Below are positions 1-7,480 of a DNA stretch of 12,706 nt, piece after piece; within the stretch, counting starts at the first letter, position 1; each line of letters opens with the position of its first letter. This DNA comes from CAZPXF01 sp964590945 (lineage in GTDB: Bacteria > Bacillota > Clostridia > Lachnospirales > Lachnospiraceae): the NCBI GenBank assembly GCA_964590945.1, contig CAZPXF010000067.1, forward strand, positions 1 through 12,706, written 5' to 3'. The translations under genes were made by a program, and so were the position numbers. The notes below the pieces were generated by a model. It was not told the origin of the DNA. It made no database searches and was given only the letters and a program-made list of their open reading frames with translations.

Positions 1-4
1 CTCC

Positions 5-912
5 TTACCAATCCATCACATCAATTGCACATTTCTCAATGGCAAGTCCGGATTTATAATGATTCATAAATGTCTCGAAACCCTGTACATCTTCTGCATA
101 AGGCATCAGAGTTTCGCCCGATAATTCCTTGAATATTCTATTATCAAGATAGTCCTCCAGCGTCTCATCCTGTTTCCTGTCAATGAGATAAGCCGCGAGA
201 AGCGCAATGCCCCATGCACCTCCTTCGCTCGCTGTATCCATAACTGTTACCGGAGCCTTTACTGCCGCTGCAAGATATCTTTGTCCTACCCCTTTTGTCT
301 TGAAAAAGCCGCCGTGTCCCATAATGCGGTCAACCTTAACCTGCTCATCCTCCATCAGAATTTCCAGTCCCATCTTAACAGCGCCGAGGGATGTATACAG
401 ATGTGCTTTCATAAAGTTTGCAAGATTAAATCTGCTGCCCGGCGTCCGCAGGAATGCAAGACGGCCTTCGTTGATCCTGGTAATATTTTCACCTGAGTAA
501 TAGCCATATGCCAGAAGTCCGCCGCAATCCGGATCGCCCTCAATCGATTTGGTGTATAATTTTCCAAACAAAGTTCCCATATCTGCTTCGAAACCCATCA
601 TTTTTGCAAACTCTCCGAAAAGGGCAACCCATGCATCATTGCGCTGATACCGATCGAGCCGATATTCCGGATCGTAACACCGTACTCTTCCTCCACATTA
701 CTGCGGAGGTCACTGTAGCAGCTTCTGAGCCCGCTGTGGATCTCCTCAAGACTGTACGTCCAGATGTTATCAATAAAGGAATTCTCCCAATCATGGATTC
801 CGACAGCAAGAACATTTCCCTGAAGATCGATCAGAACTGCCTTGATCCTTGTTGAGCCAAGCTCAATTCCAAGCGCCGTCCTTCCATTAACAATTAATTC
901 TTTTTTGCTCAT
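5..912 (-). pseudogene. FGGY-family carbohydrate kinase (xylulokinase/ribulokinase-like), internally deleted and frameshifted
   Basis: The N-terminal 104 codons (912 down to 598) carry the phosphate-binding segment GIELGSTRIKAV and run to ISAMMHG, then fall out of frame and stop. A second frame opens upstream of 601 as AWVALFGEFAK and continues for 198 codons through GHGGFFKTKGVGQR and EGGAWGIALLAAY, the adenosine-binding end of FGGY kinases. Intact members are about 530 residues. Here about 310 remain, so roughly 220 residues between MMHG and AWV are missing. The join lies at 629-636, where the minus strand reads ATGCATGG, a string both flanks would be expected to encode. The start at 912 has an AAAGGA site 7-8 bases upstream. 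Intact relatives phosphorylate a ketose or pentulose after a dehydrogenase step, which fits the SDR gene 82 bp upstream. The stop is followed by GGAG at the window edge, probably the ribosome binding site of another operon gene. The product should be inactive if the deletion is real; a misassembly is the main alternative. Confidence 0.85.
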
Positions 913-930
913 GCTTTTTTCCTTTCATGC

Positions 931-977
931 GGCACAGCATCCGCAAGTTGTTGAGGTAAGAGGTTGGATGCCGTGCC
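931..977. repeat. Inverted repeat in the SDR-kinase spacer
   Basis: GGCACAGCATCC (931-942) and GGATGCCGTGCC (966-977) are complementary over 12 bases with one mismatch, which becomes a G-U wobble in the minus-strand RNA. The loop is 23 bases. The stem ends about 8 bases before the ribosome binding site of the kinase gene. It has no U tract, so it is not a standard terminator. A hairpin that sets relative expression or stability of the two genes is possible. Confidence 0.55.
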
Positions 978-994
978 TGTAAAAATGTCCTGGC

Positions 995-1771
995 TTAGAA
1001 GCAGGTGAATGCTCCGTCAATGACAAAATCAGAACCTGTTGTGAAGCTGCTTGTGTCTCCTGCGAGATATACGCAGATAGACTCTAACTCCTCCGGTTTA
1101 CCCATTCTTCCCATCGGAGCCATCTCATTCCATTTCTCAATGAGCGGGATCAGTGTTGGGGAGTTCAGAGTCAACTCCGTTCCAATGTATCCCGGGCTGA
1201 TGCTGTTGACACGTACGCCGCGTTTTGCCCACTCGATTGCCAGTGATTTGGTCAGCTGGATAACTCCCGCCTTAGATGCGTTGTATGCACACTGTGGCTG
1301 TGGAACGTTAACGATATGCGCCGACATGGAAGCTGTATTGATGATGGAACCGCCTCCATTTTCAAGCATATATTTCCCTGCTGCGATATCTGTAAGGAAG
1401 ATACCGTTCAGGTTGATGTTGATAACCTTCGACCACTGCTCGTATGTCATCTCCTCCGCCGGTGCATTGATGCAGATACCTGCGTTGTTGTGACAGAAAT
1501 CAAGTCCGCCGAACTCATCTACAACCTGTGCGACCATCGCATCTACCTGCTCTTTGTCCGTACAATCTGTCTTGATGGCGATCACTTTCCGTCCTGTCTT
1601 CCCGGAAAGCTCTTTTGCTGTCTTCTGCGCTTCCTCAAAATCAAGATCTACGATAGCAACGTCCGCGCCTGCCTCCGCAAATGCTGTGGCTGTGCACTTA
1701 CCGATTCCTCTTGCCGCTCCTGTCACAAAACCCTTTTTCCCGTCCAGTCTCATTTTTTCAATAATACCCAT
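995..1771 (-). CDS. Short-chain dehydrogenase/reductase (sugar or polyol dehydrogenase-like)
   Basis: This is a classical SDR of 258 residues, the usual family length, expected to be cytosolic. Visible motifs are the Rossmann glycine motif TGAARGIG (17-24), an Asp at 42 after the second strand (suggesting NAD over NADP), NNAG (95-98), the tetrad Asn120, and catalytic Ser150, Tyr163 and Lys167 in CAYNASKAG. The ATG at 1771 is chosen because AAAAGGAG (1779-1786) sits 7 bases upstream. Starts at 1777 and 1789 would overlap or precede that site. The style (QPQCAYNASKAGVIQLTKSL) resembles the sorbose reductase/mannitol or arabinitol dehydrogenase branch of SDRs. Together with the downstream FGGY kinase this suggests oxidation of a polyol to a ketose that is then phosphorylated. 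The substrate cannot be read from the sequence. It probably opens the transcript that includes the broken kinase. Confidence 0.88.
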   Translation of the reverse strand: MGIIEKMRLDGKKGFVTGAARGIGKCTATAFAEAGADVAIVDLDFEEAQKTAKELSGKTGRKVIAIKTDCTDKEQVDAMVAQVVDEFGGLDFCHNNAGICINAPAEEMTYEQWSKVININLNGIFLTDIAAGKYMLENGGGSIINTASMSAHIVNVPQPQCAYNASKAGVIQLTKSLAIEWAKRGVRVNSISPGYIGTELTLNSPTLIPLIEKWNEMAPMGRMGKPEELESICVYLAGDTSSFTTGSDFVIDGAFTCF

Positions 1772-1841
1772 GACCATTCTCCTTTTCATTTTTGATCTTT
1801 TGTTTTCCGTGTTGCATTTTGTGGATCCATTTTTGTCTTTT

Positions 1842-1896
1842 GATTTTATAAAATCGTTTTATTTAATGTAACATTATAATAACTCGTTTTACAAAA
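1842..1896. promoter_or_regulatory. Two similar AT palindromes at the SDR promoter, candidate operators
   Basis: GATTTTATAAAATC (1842-1855) is a perfect 14-bp palindrome downstream of the predicted transcription start. TTTTACAAAA (1887-1896), within CGTTTTACAAAATA, lies inside the spacer between -35 and -10. They share the core TTTTAYAAAA and their centres are 43 bp apart, about four helical turns. The arrangement suits a repressor that binds two sites. The regulator is not in the window, and AT-rich DNA makes chance similarity possible. Confidence 0.4.
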
Positions 1897-1904
1897 TAGT
1901 TCAA
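1873..1904 (-). promoter_or_regulatory. Candidate sigma-A promoter for the SDR-kinase genes
   Basis: On the minus strand TTGAAC (1899-1904) is followed after 17 bases by TATTAT (1876-1881). An overlapping perfect TATAAT lies at 1873-1878 but with a 20-base spacer. Transcription would start near 1869 and give a leader of about 100 bases before the SDR start. No competing promoter was seen between here and the gene. Confidence 0.6.
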
Positions 1905-1982
1905 TATTAAATAGTGCCAAAATTGAAATACCTTTTTTATGCAAGGTCTACAAAAACATGTTGAATCGACGTTTTTTTGCGC

Positions 1983-2024
1983 AAAAAAAGACCGGCGCGG
2001 CTCGAAACCTGAGCTTCGCCGATC
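1983..2024 (-). terminator. Rho-independent terminator of the pot operon
   Basis: Reading the minus strand, GATCGGCG (2024-2017) pairs with CGCCGGTC (1997-1990). An inner GCTC/GAGC pair extends the stem, and seven T follow directly (1989-1983). It lies 49 bp past the stop of the 4Fe-4S gene and closes the operon that starts near 8140. It also separates that operon from the SDR promoter. Confidence 0.88.
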
Positions 2025-2072
2025 CTTATGATCTCATAAAAACCGCCTGATATTCATTTATTCCTCCGTCGG

Positions 2073-2894
2073 CTAATGCAGCGCTTTCTTCGGACAATTC
2101 TTCACACATTCCATACACAGAATGCATTCCGTTCCATTCTTTCTCTTCCTTGAATTATCCGTCACATCCACATCCATCGGGCATACTCTTTTACACTTAT
2201 CGCACGATATGCATTTCTCCTTGTCGCACCGGATCCGGAAGAGGGAGAAATAGCTCATCGGTTTCAGGAAAACGGTGACCGGACAGATATATTTGCAAAA
2301 TGCCCTGTTATCCTTGAAAGCATATGCCAGCGCAATGCCAACCGCATAGTAAAGGATATTTCCCACAAGGAAGCTCCGGAACATGATCCTCTCAAGGTTT
2401 CCTGCGCGGCACAGGAAGAGCATGGATACAAATAGCAGCGACACGGCAAAAACAATATACCGTATAAATCCGATTCTCTTTCTCTCCCCCGAAGGATGAC
2501 TGAAAGGCAGGAAATCGAGCACCATCGCTGTCCAGCAGGCGTACCCGCACCAGCCTCTGCCGAATACCAGCGGACCAAATATCTTCGCCACCGCATAATG
2601 GATCGTTGCGGCTTCAAATACGCCTGTAAACAAATAGTACCAGAAGCCTTCTATCTGCATATTCTCCTGGCATATAAGACCGAGATATACCAGCATATAG
2701 AGTCCTACAAATAATTGTACAAAGCGCCTTGCATGCTTATAATTTCTCATCAGCAGATAGACGCCTGCCGCTATCGCGGCGCCGATATAGCTAAAATTAA
2801 ACAGGTAAAAAAGATTGTCCTTAGATAGCCAAAGAGATACGGCGACGCATTCAAAGATCAGCCACATCACCACCGGCATCGTATATTTTTTCAT
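2073..2894 (-). CDS. Membrane-bound 4Fe-4S protein, NapH/polyferredoxin-like
   Basis: The protein has 273 residues. About six hydrophobic segments (near 6-22, 31-49, 57-75, 86-103, 143-162 and 173-192) are followed by a cytoplasmic-type ferredoxin domain. It contains CGYAC (116-120) and CKYICP (200-205), as in NapH/YccM-type membrane ferredoxins. Two full 4Fe-4S signatures follow: Cys228, 231, 234, 238 and Cys257, 260, 263, 267, each ending in CP. The chosen ATG (2894) overlaps the potD stop as ATGA, indicating translational coupling; a longer frame into potD has no support. Family members pass electrons between membrane quinol or flavin systems and redox partners. No partner oxidoreductase is encoded here, so its acceptor is unknown. 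Its place as last gene of a polyamine-type transporter operon, directly before the terminator, is unusual and suggests a linked but undefined role. Confidence 0.88.
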   Translation of the reverse strand: MKKYTMPVVMWLIFECVAVSLWLSKDNLFYLFNFSYIGAAIAAGVYLLMRNYKHARRFVQLFVGLYMLVYLGLICQENMQIEGFWYYLFTGVFEAATIHYAVAKIFGPLVFGRGWCGYACWTAMVLDFLPFSHPSGERKRIGFIRYIVFAVSLLFVSMLFLCRAGNLERIMFRSFLVGNILYYAVGIALAYAFKDNRAFCKYICPVTVFLKPMSYFSLFRIRCDKEKCISCDKCKRVCPMDVDVTDNSRKRKNGTECILCMECVKNCPKKALH

Positions 2895-4399
2895 CGTATT
2901 TTTCTTCTCTTTCTCTCGCGAACAAATAAGACGGTGAGCAGTATTACCACGAGCCCTGCAGCCGCCCACGCCCAGACCGGAATATCCCGGATATTGAAGC
3001 AGCGCACGTTGATCCACATCTGATTGATCCTGTCATTCTTCTCCTGATCAAAATACGTCATGATCGAGGAGCGCGCGATAACATCCTGGGAGGGATACTG
3101 TGCAAACAACTGTCGATTCACCTGATCCGCCGGCGCCGTGATCATATAATTCTCATCCGAATTATCCCCGGTGAAAAAATATCCAAGCGGATAGTCCTTC
3201 GTCTCCTCCTCGTCATCCTCCGCTCCATAGCACCAGTTGGCATACTCGAAGATCCGGTTATCCGGTCCGCCGGAAATAACAGATGTATAACCGATATAAT
3301 ACATATTACGGATCACATTGTCCGGTCGGGAATTGAAATTGATAAAAGCTTCCGCCGCATGCTGCTTTGCCGCGCTGTCCCTGATTCCGTTTTTCAGCAT
3401 GACCCATCCGTCAAAATAAAGATTTGTGGACTCCTTTGGCACCGCAAAAGCTAATGTAAAACCGTCCTCATCCGCCTGATCCATCGTGTAAACTGCATCG
3501 CCGGACCATTGATAATTGGCGAGCACCTTTCCCGTGATCATGTCCGCCTTTCCGGAGTCTGTCTCGAAGGAATAGGCATTATCTTTCACATCCTGAAGAT
3601 AATCCTGCACTGCTGCAATCGTCTCAGGAGCAACATCATTCATTTCCTCTTCCAGCCTTTTTTCATAATCCGGACTGTTCCGGAACGTTTCACTTGTCAG
3701 AAGCTCACTTTTCAGCGCTCCAACCGCCGCAAAATAGGAATCCCTTACATTGTCCTTGACCGTAACCTGACGTTTATACTTCCTGTCGCTCAGGATCGTC
3801 CAGCTGGAGGCTTCTTCTTCCGATACTTTATCCGGATTGTAGACGATTCCTGTGATCCCCCACATGTAACCGGCCGCATATTTACTCCAGCTCTCATCGT
3901 TGACCTCCTTAGAATCAAAAATACTCCTGATATAAGGGGAGACGCCATTGCTGTAGTAATTATTTCCATCCGACGTATCAAAAAAGTCTTCGGAGAGCGG
4001 AACCAGCTGATCCTCCGCCATCAGCTTCATGATCATATACTCCGATGGACATACCAGATCATATTCATCGCCGAGCGTCAGCATATTGTAGAGATCCTCA
4101 TTCGTACCGAAGGTCGAATACTCCACCTTCACCCGGATCCCATACGTCTCATAGTACCATTCCTCGAAATCCTCAATCATGGAATTTTCCCCGATAATAT
4201 CCCCGCTGTCCAGATCGATCGTCTCATCCTCATCCCAGCCGCCAAGGTCGATATATTCCTCCCAGTTGCAGACCCGAAGCGTCACCTCCGGCTCATCCGG
4301 CTCTTCGGCCTCCGCCTGCATAGAGGCCAACGGCAGAAATCCCAGACAGCATATAAGGCCAAAAAGAACCGTCCATTTTAAAAAACAAATCCTCTTCAT
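2891..4399 (-). CDS. potD: PotD-like extracellular polyamine-binding protein, C-terminally membrane anchored
   Basis: The protein has 502 residues, longer than the usual 350 or so of PotD. An N-terminal hydrophobic signal (about 9-27) ends near AEAEE. There is no lipobox, since GLICC has Ile where a small residue is needed. The family opening VCNWEEYI (43-50), DLVCPSEYM, NYQWSGDA (Trp298) and YFDGWVML (Trp332) match polyamine-type binding proteins. A second hydrophobic helix near 475-493 followed by a basic tail (RERKRRKIR) should fix the protein to the outer face of the membrane by its C terminus. It would capture spermidine or putrescine, or a related cation, and deliver it to PotB and PotC. 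The ribosome binding site TAGGAGG overlaps the potC stop, 12 bp upstream. An acidic stretch (AEDDEEETKD, 393-402) may be an insertion. The substrate is inferred from family and operon context only. Confidence 0.9.
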   Translation of the reverse strand: MKRICFLKWTVLFGLICCLGFLPLASMQAEAEEPDEPEVTLRVCNWEEYIDLGGWDEDETIDLDSGDIIGENSMIEDFEEWYYETYGIRVKVEYSTFGTNEDLYNMLTLGDEYDLVCPSEYMIMKLMAEDQLVPLSEDFFDTSDGNNYYSNGVSPYIRSIFDSKEVNDESWSKYAAGYMWGITGIVYNPDKVSEEEASSWTILSDRKYKRQVTVKDNVRDSYFAAVGALKSELLTSETFRNSPDYEKRLEEEMNDVAPETIAAVQDYLQDVKDNAYSFETDSGKADMITGKVLANYQWSGDAVYTMDQADEDGFTLAFAVPKESTNLYFDGWVMLKNGIRDSAAKQHAAEAFINFNSRPDNVIRNMYYIGYTSVISGGPDNRIFEYANWCYGAEDDEEETKDYPLGYFFTGDNSDENYMITAPADQVNRQLFAQYPSQDVIARSSIMTYFDQEKNDRINQMWINVRCFNIRDIPVWAWAAAGLVVILLTVLFVRERKRRKIR

Positions 4400-4411
4400 C
4401 CGCCTGCCCTC

Positions 4412-5197
4412 CTAATCTTCCTGCCGCCTTGCACGGACATTTGCAAGCACTACGATCAGCACAACGATCACGAAGATAACTGTCGATAATGCCCAAAGCG
4501 CCGTCTTGATCGTAGTCTGCGCTCCCTTTGTCGCATTTACAACATAGGTGCTGATCGTATCGAATGTAGCAGGCTTGGTATAGGTAGCTACAAAATAATC
4601 GTCCAAAGACAGCGTGACAGCCAGCGCAAACCCGGAAACAATTCCCGAAGAGATCTGCGGGATCACCACGCGCCAAAGCGCGGTCGCCGGAGTCGCGCCA
4701 AGATCCAGCGCCGCTTCATAGATGCTGGGATCCATCTGCTTTAATTTCGGAATCACTGATAAAAATACAAACGGCGCGCATAATACAACATGCCCGGCTA
4801 CCAACGGTATACAGGTATCCTTGTTCACGCCCAAAACGACGACCAGCAGAATACAGATGGAAAACCCCGTCACAACATCTGCGTTGATCACAGGGATCTG
4901 ATTCATTGTGGAGATTGCCGAATTTACGCTTTTCTTAGAATAAAATGCTCCGATCGCGCCCGCAGTTCCGAGGATCGTTGCGATCGCTGAAGCGCCAAGC
5001 GCCAGTACGACGGTTCCAAGGATCATACCCGTCAGCTCCGGCGTCGTGAATAAAGTCACATAATTGTGCAGTGAAAAACCGCGGATCGCCCCGATATTTG
5101 TCGCATCCGTGAAGCTGTACACCATCAGGATCAGGATCGGTGCATACAGAAATACCAAAACCAGCGCGACGAATACACCTCTTACTGTGCTTTTCAT
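4412..5197 (-). CDS. potC: ABC transporter permease, PotC-like
   Basis: This is a membrane permease of 261 residues with about six hydrophobic segments. The EAA loop (YEAALDLGATPATALWRVV, 160-178, then IP) is the contact site for the PotA ATPase. It opens with a cytoplasmic MKSTVRG and a first helix near 7-28. The helix pattern and the motif SLDDYFVATY late in the sequence are typical of PotC. The start ATG shares one base with the potB stop (TAATG), so the two permeases are probably translated in a coupled 1:1 way. With PotB it forms the transmembrane channel of the importer. It lies third of the four transporter genes. Confidence 0.93.
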   Translation of the reverse strand: MKSTVRGVFVALVLVFLYAPILILMVYSFTDATNIGAIRGFSLHNYVTLFTTPELTGMILGTVVLALGASAIATILGTAGAIGAFYSKKSVNSAISTMNQIPVINADVVTGFSICILLVVVLGVNKDTCIPLVAGHVVLCAPFVFLSVIPKLKQMDPSIYEAALDLGATPATALWRVVIPQISSGIVSGFALAVTLSLDDYFVATYTKPATFDTISTYVVNATKGAQTTIKTALWALSTVIFVIVVLIVVLANVRARRQED

Positions 5198-5997
5198 TAT
5201 AGCAATGCACCTCCTGTTCTTCCGTTACCCTCCTCTTCCATTCCTCTTGTCAGAAGCGTAAACACGCAGATGATCCCAAGCAGGATCAAGGCGATCATCG
5301 AACCGCCATGCCAGTTGTATGCAGCAAAATAGCTGCCGATCAGGCTTCCCATGATATAGGTGCTGTTATACAGCATATCCAAAACCACATAGTTCGTCAT
5401 CGCCGGCAAAAATACCATCGAAACACCGCTGATAATTCCGGGAACGGACAGCGGCAGGATCACCTTCAAAAACGCCTGCGTATTATTTGCCCCCAGATCC
5501 ATCGCGGCCTCCACAAGGGAATTGTCCAGCTTTGAAAGCGTCGTATAGATCGGCAGGATCATAAACGGAAGGAAATCGTAAGTAATACCGACGATCGCAT
5601 TCAGAAACGGATGGTATGCCAGATTTCCTTCTGCCAGGGTAAGAATCTCTTTGAGCGCCGTAATGCGAAGGGAAAAATTAATCCACATCGGCATGATAAA
5701 AAGCATTATGATAACCGATTTTCTTTTCAGATTGCTCCTGGCAAGGATATACGCCGTCGGATACGCCAGCAAAAGACAGACGAGCGTTGTCACCATTGCG
5801 ATCGCAAAGCTGTAACAGAGCGTACCCAGCGTATTCGGGTCTGAAAAAAATCCCGTCAGATTCGCAAGCGTCGGTTCCCCTTCCCCGTTGGTAAATGCAT
5901 AATAAAATAAGACAACCAGCGGAGCTACCACAAAGAGCAGGAGAAACAATGCATAGGGAATGCACAGGTTTTTCCTTGAGAATTGAATCGAATGCAT
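5197..5997 (-). CDS. potB: ABC transporter permease, PotB-like
   Basis: This is an inner-membrane permease of 266 residues with about six hydrophobic helices. The EAA loop (VEAAMDLGANNTQAFLKVI, 162-180, then LP) contacts the ATPase. The short basic N terminus (MHSIQFSRKN) precedes the first helix. The segment MPMWINFSLRITALKEIL is characteristic of PotB-type permeases. The start has a GGGAGG site 7 bases upstream, just after the potA stop, 12 bp away. It overlaps potC by one base. The C-terminal tail (EEEGNGRTGG) is polar and glycine rich. It pairs with PotC to form the import channel for polyamine-type substrates. Confidence 0.93.
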   Translation of the reverse strand: MHSIQFSRKNLCIPYALFLLLFVVAPLVVLFYYAFTNGEGEPTLANLTGFFSDPNTLGTLCYSFAIAMVTTLVCLLLAYPTAYILARSNLKRKSVIIMLFIMPMWINFSLRITALKEILTLAEGNLAYHPFLNAIVGITYDFLPFMILPIYTTLSKLDNSLVEAAMDLGANNTQAFLKVILPLSVPGIISGVSMVFLPAMTNYVVLDMLYNSTYIMGSLIGSYFAAYNWHGGSMIALILLGIICVFTLLTRGMEEEGNGRTGGALL

Positions 5998-6009
5998 CTT
6001 ACGTCCTCC

Positions 6010-7452
6010 CTATCTCTTTACTTTAAATTTCATTTTTCCGACCGGCATCACAAGTCCCACATGGTCGTCCATATTCCAAAGGTATTCATCGTCTACGATA
6101 AAATCCTGTTCCAGATCCGTATGAATGACATAGCTGTAGTGGTCGCCCTTGTAGATCAGATTACTGATATAACCTTCCACAATACCTTCCTCCACATCAT
6201 CCGTCATTTCAATATCCTGCGGCTGGATCGACGCCCGAACCTTTACTCTTCCTGCATCTATCGGCTCGCCGTTACTGTCCACCAAAGTACCGTCCTCGAG
6301 GCGTTTACTTCCCTGGATGATCTTTGTTACGCTTGTATCCAGCTCATGTCCGTTATATTCCAGCCGATACTCCCTGTTAAGCTCAGCTGTGAAGAAATTC
6401 GTGTGATCCTCCGCGATCATGATATGGATATTATCCGGTTCCACGTACATACCGACGCGTTCGCCCGCTTTCGCAGAATTGACAGACTGAATGACCATCT
6501 CATTTTTACCGGACTCCACGGTGATCTCATAATGCATCCCCTTGAAAATCACGGAAGCCACAATGCCACGGATGATCCCCTTCTCAGGCGCCGTCAGAAC
6601 CACATCCTCCGGGCGCACCACCGCCGTGATATGCGTGCCCTCTTTCACATCGTCCACGCAAGTAAACTCTCCGCCGGCAAATCTTGCTTTCAAACGCCCC
6701 GTCATAATGCCGTTAAAGATATTGCTCTCGCCGATAAAATCGGCTACAAACGCATTTTTCGGCTCATTATAAATGTCCTCCGGCGTTCCGATCTGCTGCA
6801 TCCTGCCCTCCGACATGACCACGATCTTATCCGACATCGTAAGAGCCTCCTCCTGATCGTGCGTTACATAGATAAATGTAATGCCAAGCTCACGGTGCAT
6901 CGCCTTCAGCTCAAGCTGCATTTCCTTGCGCATCTTGAGATCCAGTGCGCCCAGCGGTTCATCCAGCAGCAGGATCTCCGGCTCATTTACAACGGCGCGG
7001 GCAATCGCCACTCTCTGCTGCTGTCCGCCGGATAACGTAGCGATGGAGCGGTTCTCAAACCCTTCCAGGTCGACCAGCTCCAAAACCTTTTTAACTTTCT
7101 TTCTTATGACCGCGTCCGGCATCTTTTTCAGCTTCAGCCCGAATGCAATATTTTCGTAAATATTCATATGCGGAAAAAGCGCGTATCTCTGAAATACTGT
7201 ATTGATCGGACGTTCATTCGGCGGAAGCCTGGAGATATCCTTGCCATTCAGCAGGATCTCGCCCTCCGTTGGGATATCCAGTCCCGCGATCATGCGTAAA
7301 GTTGTCGTCTTGCCGCAGCCGGACGGTCCGAGGAATGTGACAAACTCCCCTCTTTTTACTTCCAGATTAAAGTCGGATACCGCTTCAAATCCATCCTCAA
7401 ATTTCTTAGTAATATGTTTTAATTCGATAATATTTGTAGAATTCCCCTGCAT
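6010..7452 (-). CDS. potA: Polyamine-type ABC transporter ATPase PotA with an extended double-TOBE C terminus
   Basis: The protein has 480 residues, about 100 more than typical PotA. The ABC domain (about 8-240) is complete: Walker A GPSGCGKTT (42-50), Q-loop Gln88, signature LSGGQ (140-144), Walker B ILLLDEP (160-166), D-loop GALD and H-loop His198. The C-terminal part holds a TOBE-like module near 275-350 (VVRPEDVVLT ... VIFKGMHYEI). A second related one lies at about 405-478 (SIQPQDIEMT ... LIYKGDHYSY), joined by a linker with EYRLEYNGHELDTS. TOBE domains of this group help regulate ATPase activity or sense substrate. The extra copy may add a regulatory site. It energises PotBC from the cytoplasmic side. 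The upstream ribosome binding site is GGGGGAAG, weaker than those of the later genes. It lies 28 bp after the regulator gene. Confidence 0.94.
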   Translation of the reverse strand: MQGNSTNIIELKHITKKFEDGFEAVSDFNLEVKRGEFVTFLGPSGCGKTTTLRMIAGLDIPTEGEILLNGKDISRLPPNERPINTVFQRYALFPHMNIYENIAFGLKLKKMPDAVIRKKVKKVLELVDLEGFENRSIATLSGGQQQRVAIARAVVNEPEILLLDEPLGALDLKMRKEMQLELKAMHRELGITFIYVTHDQEEALTMSDKIVVMSEGRMQQIGTPEDIYNEPKNAFVADFIGESNIFNGIMTGRLKARFAGGEFTCVDDVKEGTHITAVVRPEDVVLTAPEKGIIRGIVASVIFKGMHYEITVESGKNEMVIQSVNSAKAGERVGMYVEPDNIHIMIAEDHTNFFTAELNREYRLEYNGHELDTSVTKIIQGSKRLEDGTLVDSNGEPIDAGRVKVRASIQPQDIEMTDDVEEGIVEGYISNLIYKGDHYSYVIHTDLEQDFIVDDEYLWNMDDHVGLVMPVGKMKFKVKR

Positions 7453-7480
7453 TTTCTTCCCCCGTAGTTCTATATTTTTA

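Noticed and set aside
2895..3017. Longer N terminus for the 4Fe-4S protein reaching into potD
   Set aside because: The extra 41 residues overlap potD coding sequence and are not membrane-like; the ATGA-coupled start fits better.
3509..4381. Plus-strand open frame of 290 codons opposite potD
   Set aside because: It mirrors the coding strand of potD and shows no motif or start signal; it arises from codon bias on the other strand.
5983..7035. Plus-strand open frame of 350 codons opposite potA
   Set aside because: It is the antisense of a fully motif-bearing potA, has no ribosome binding site and an unnatural His/Arg-rich composition.
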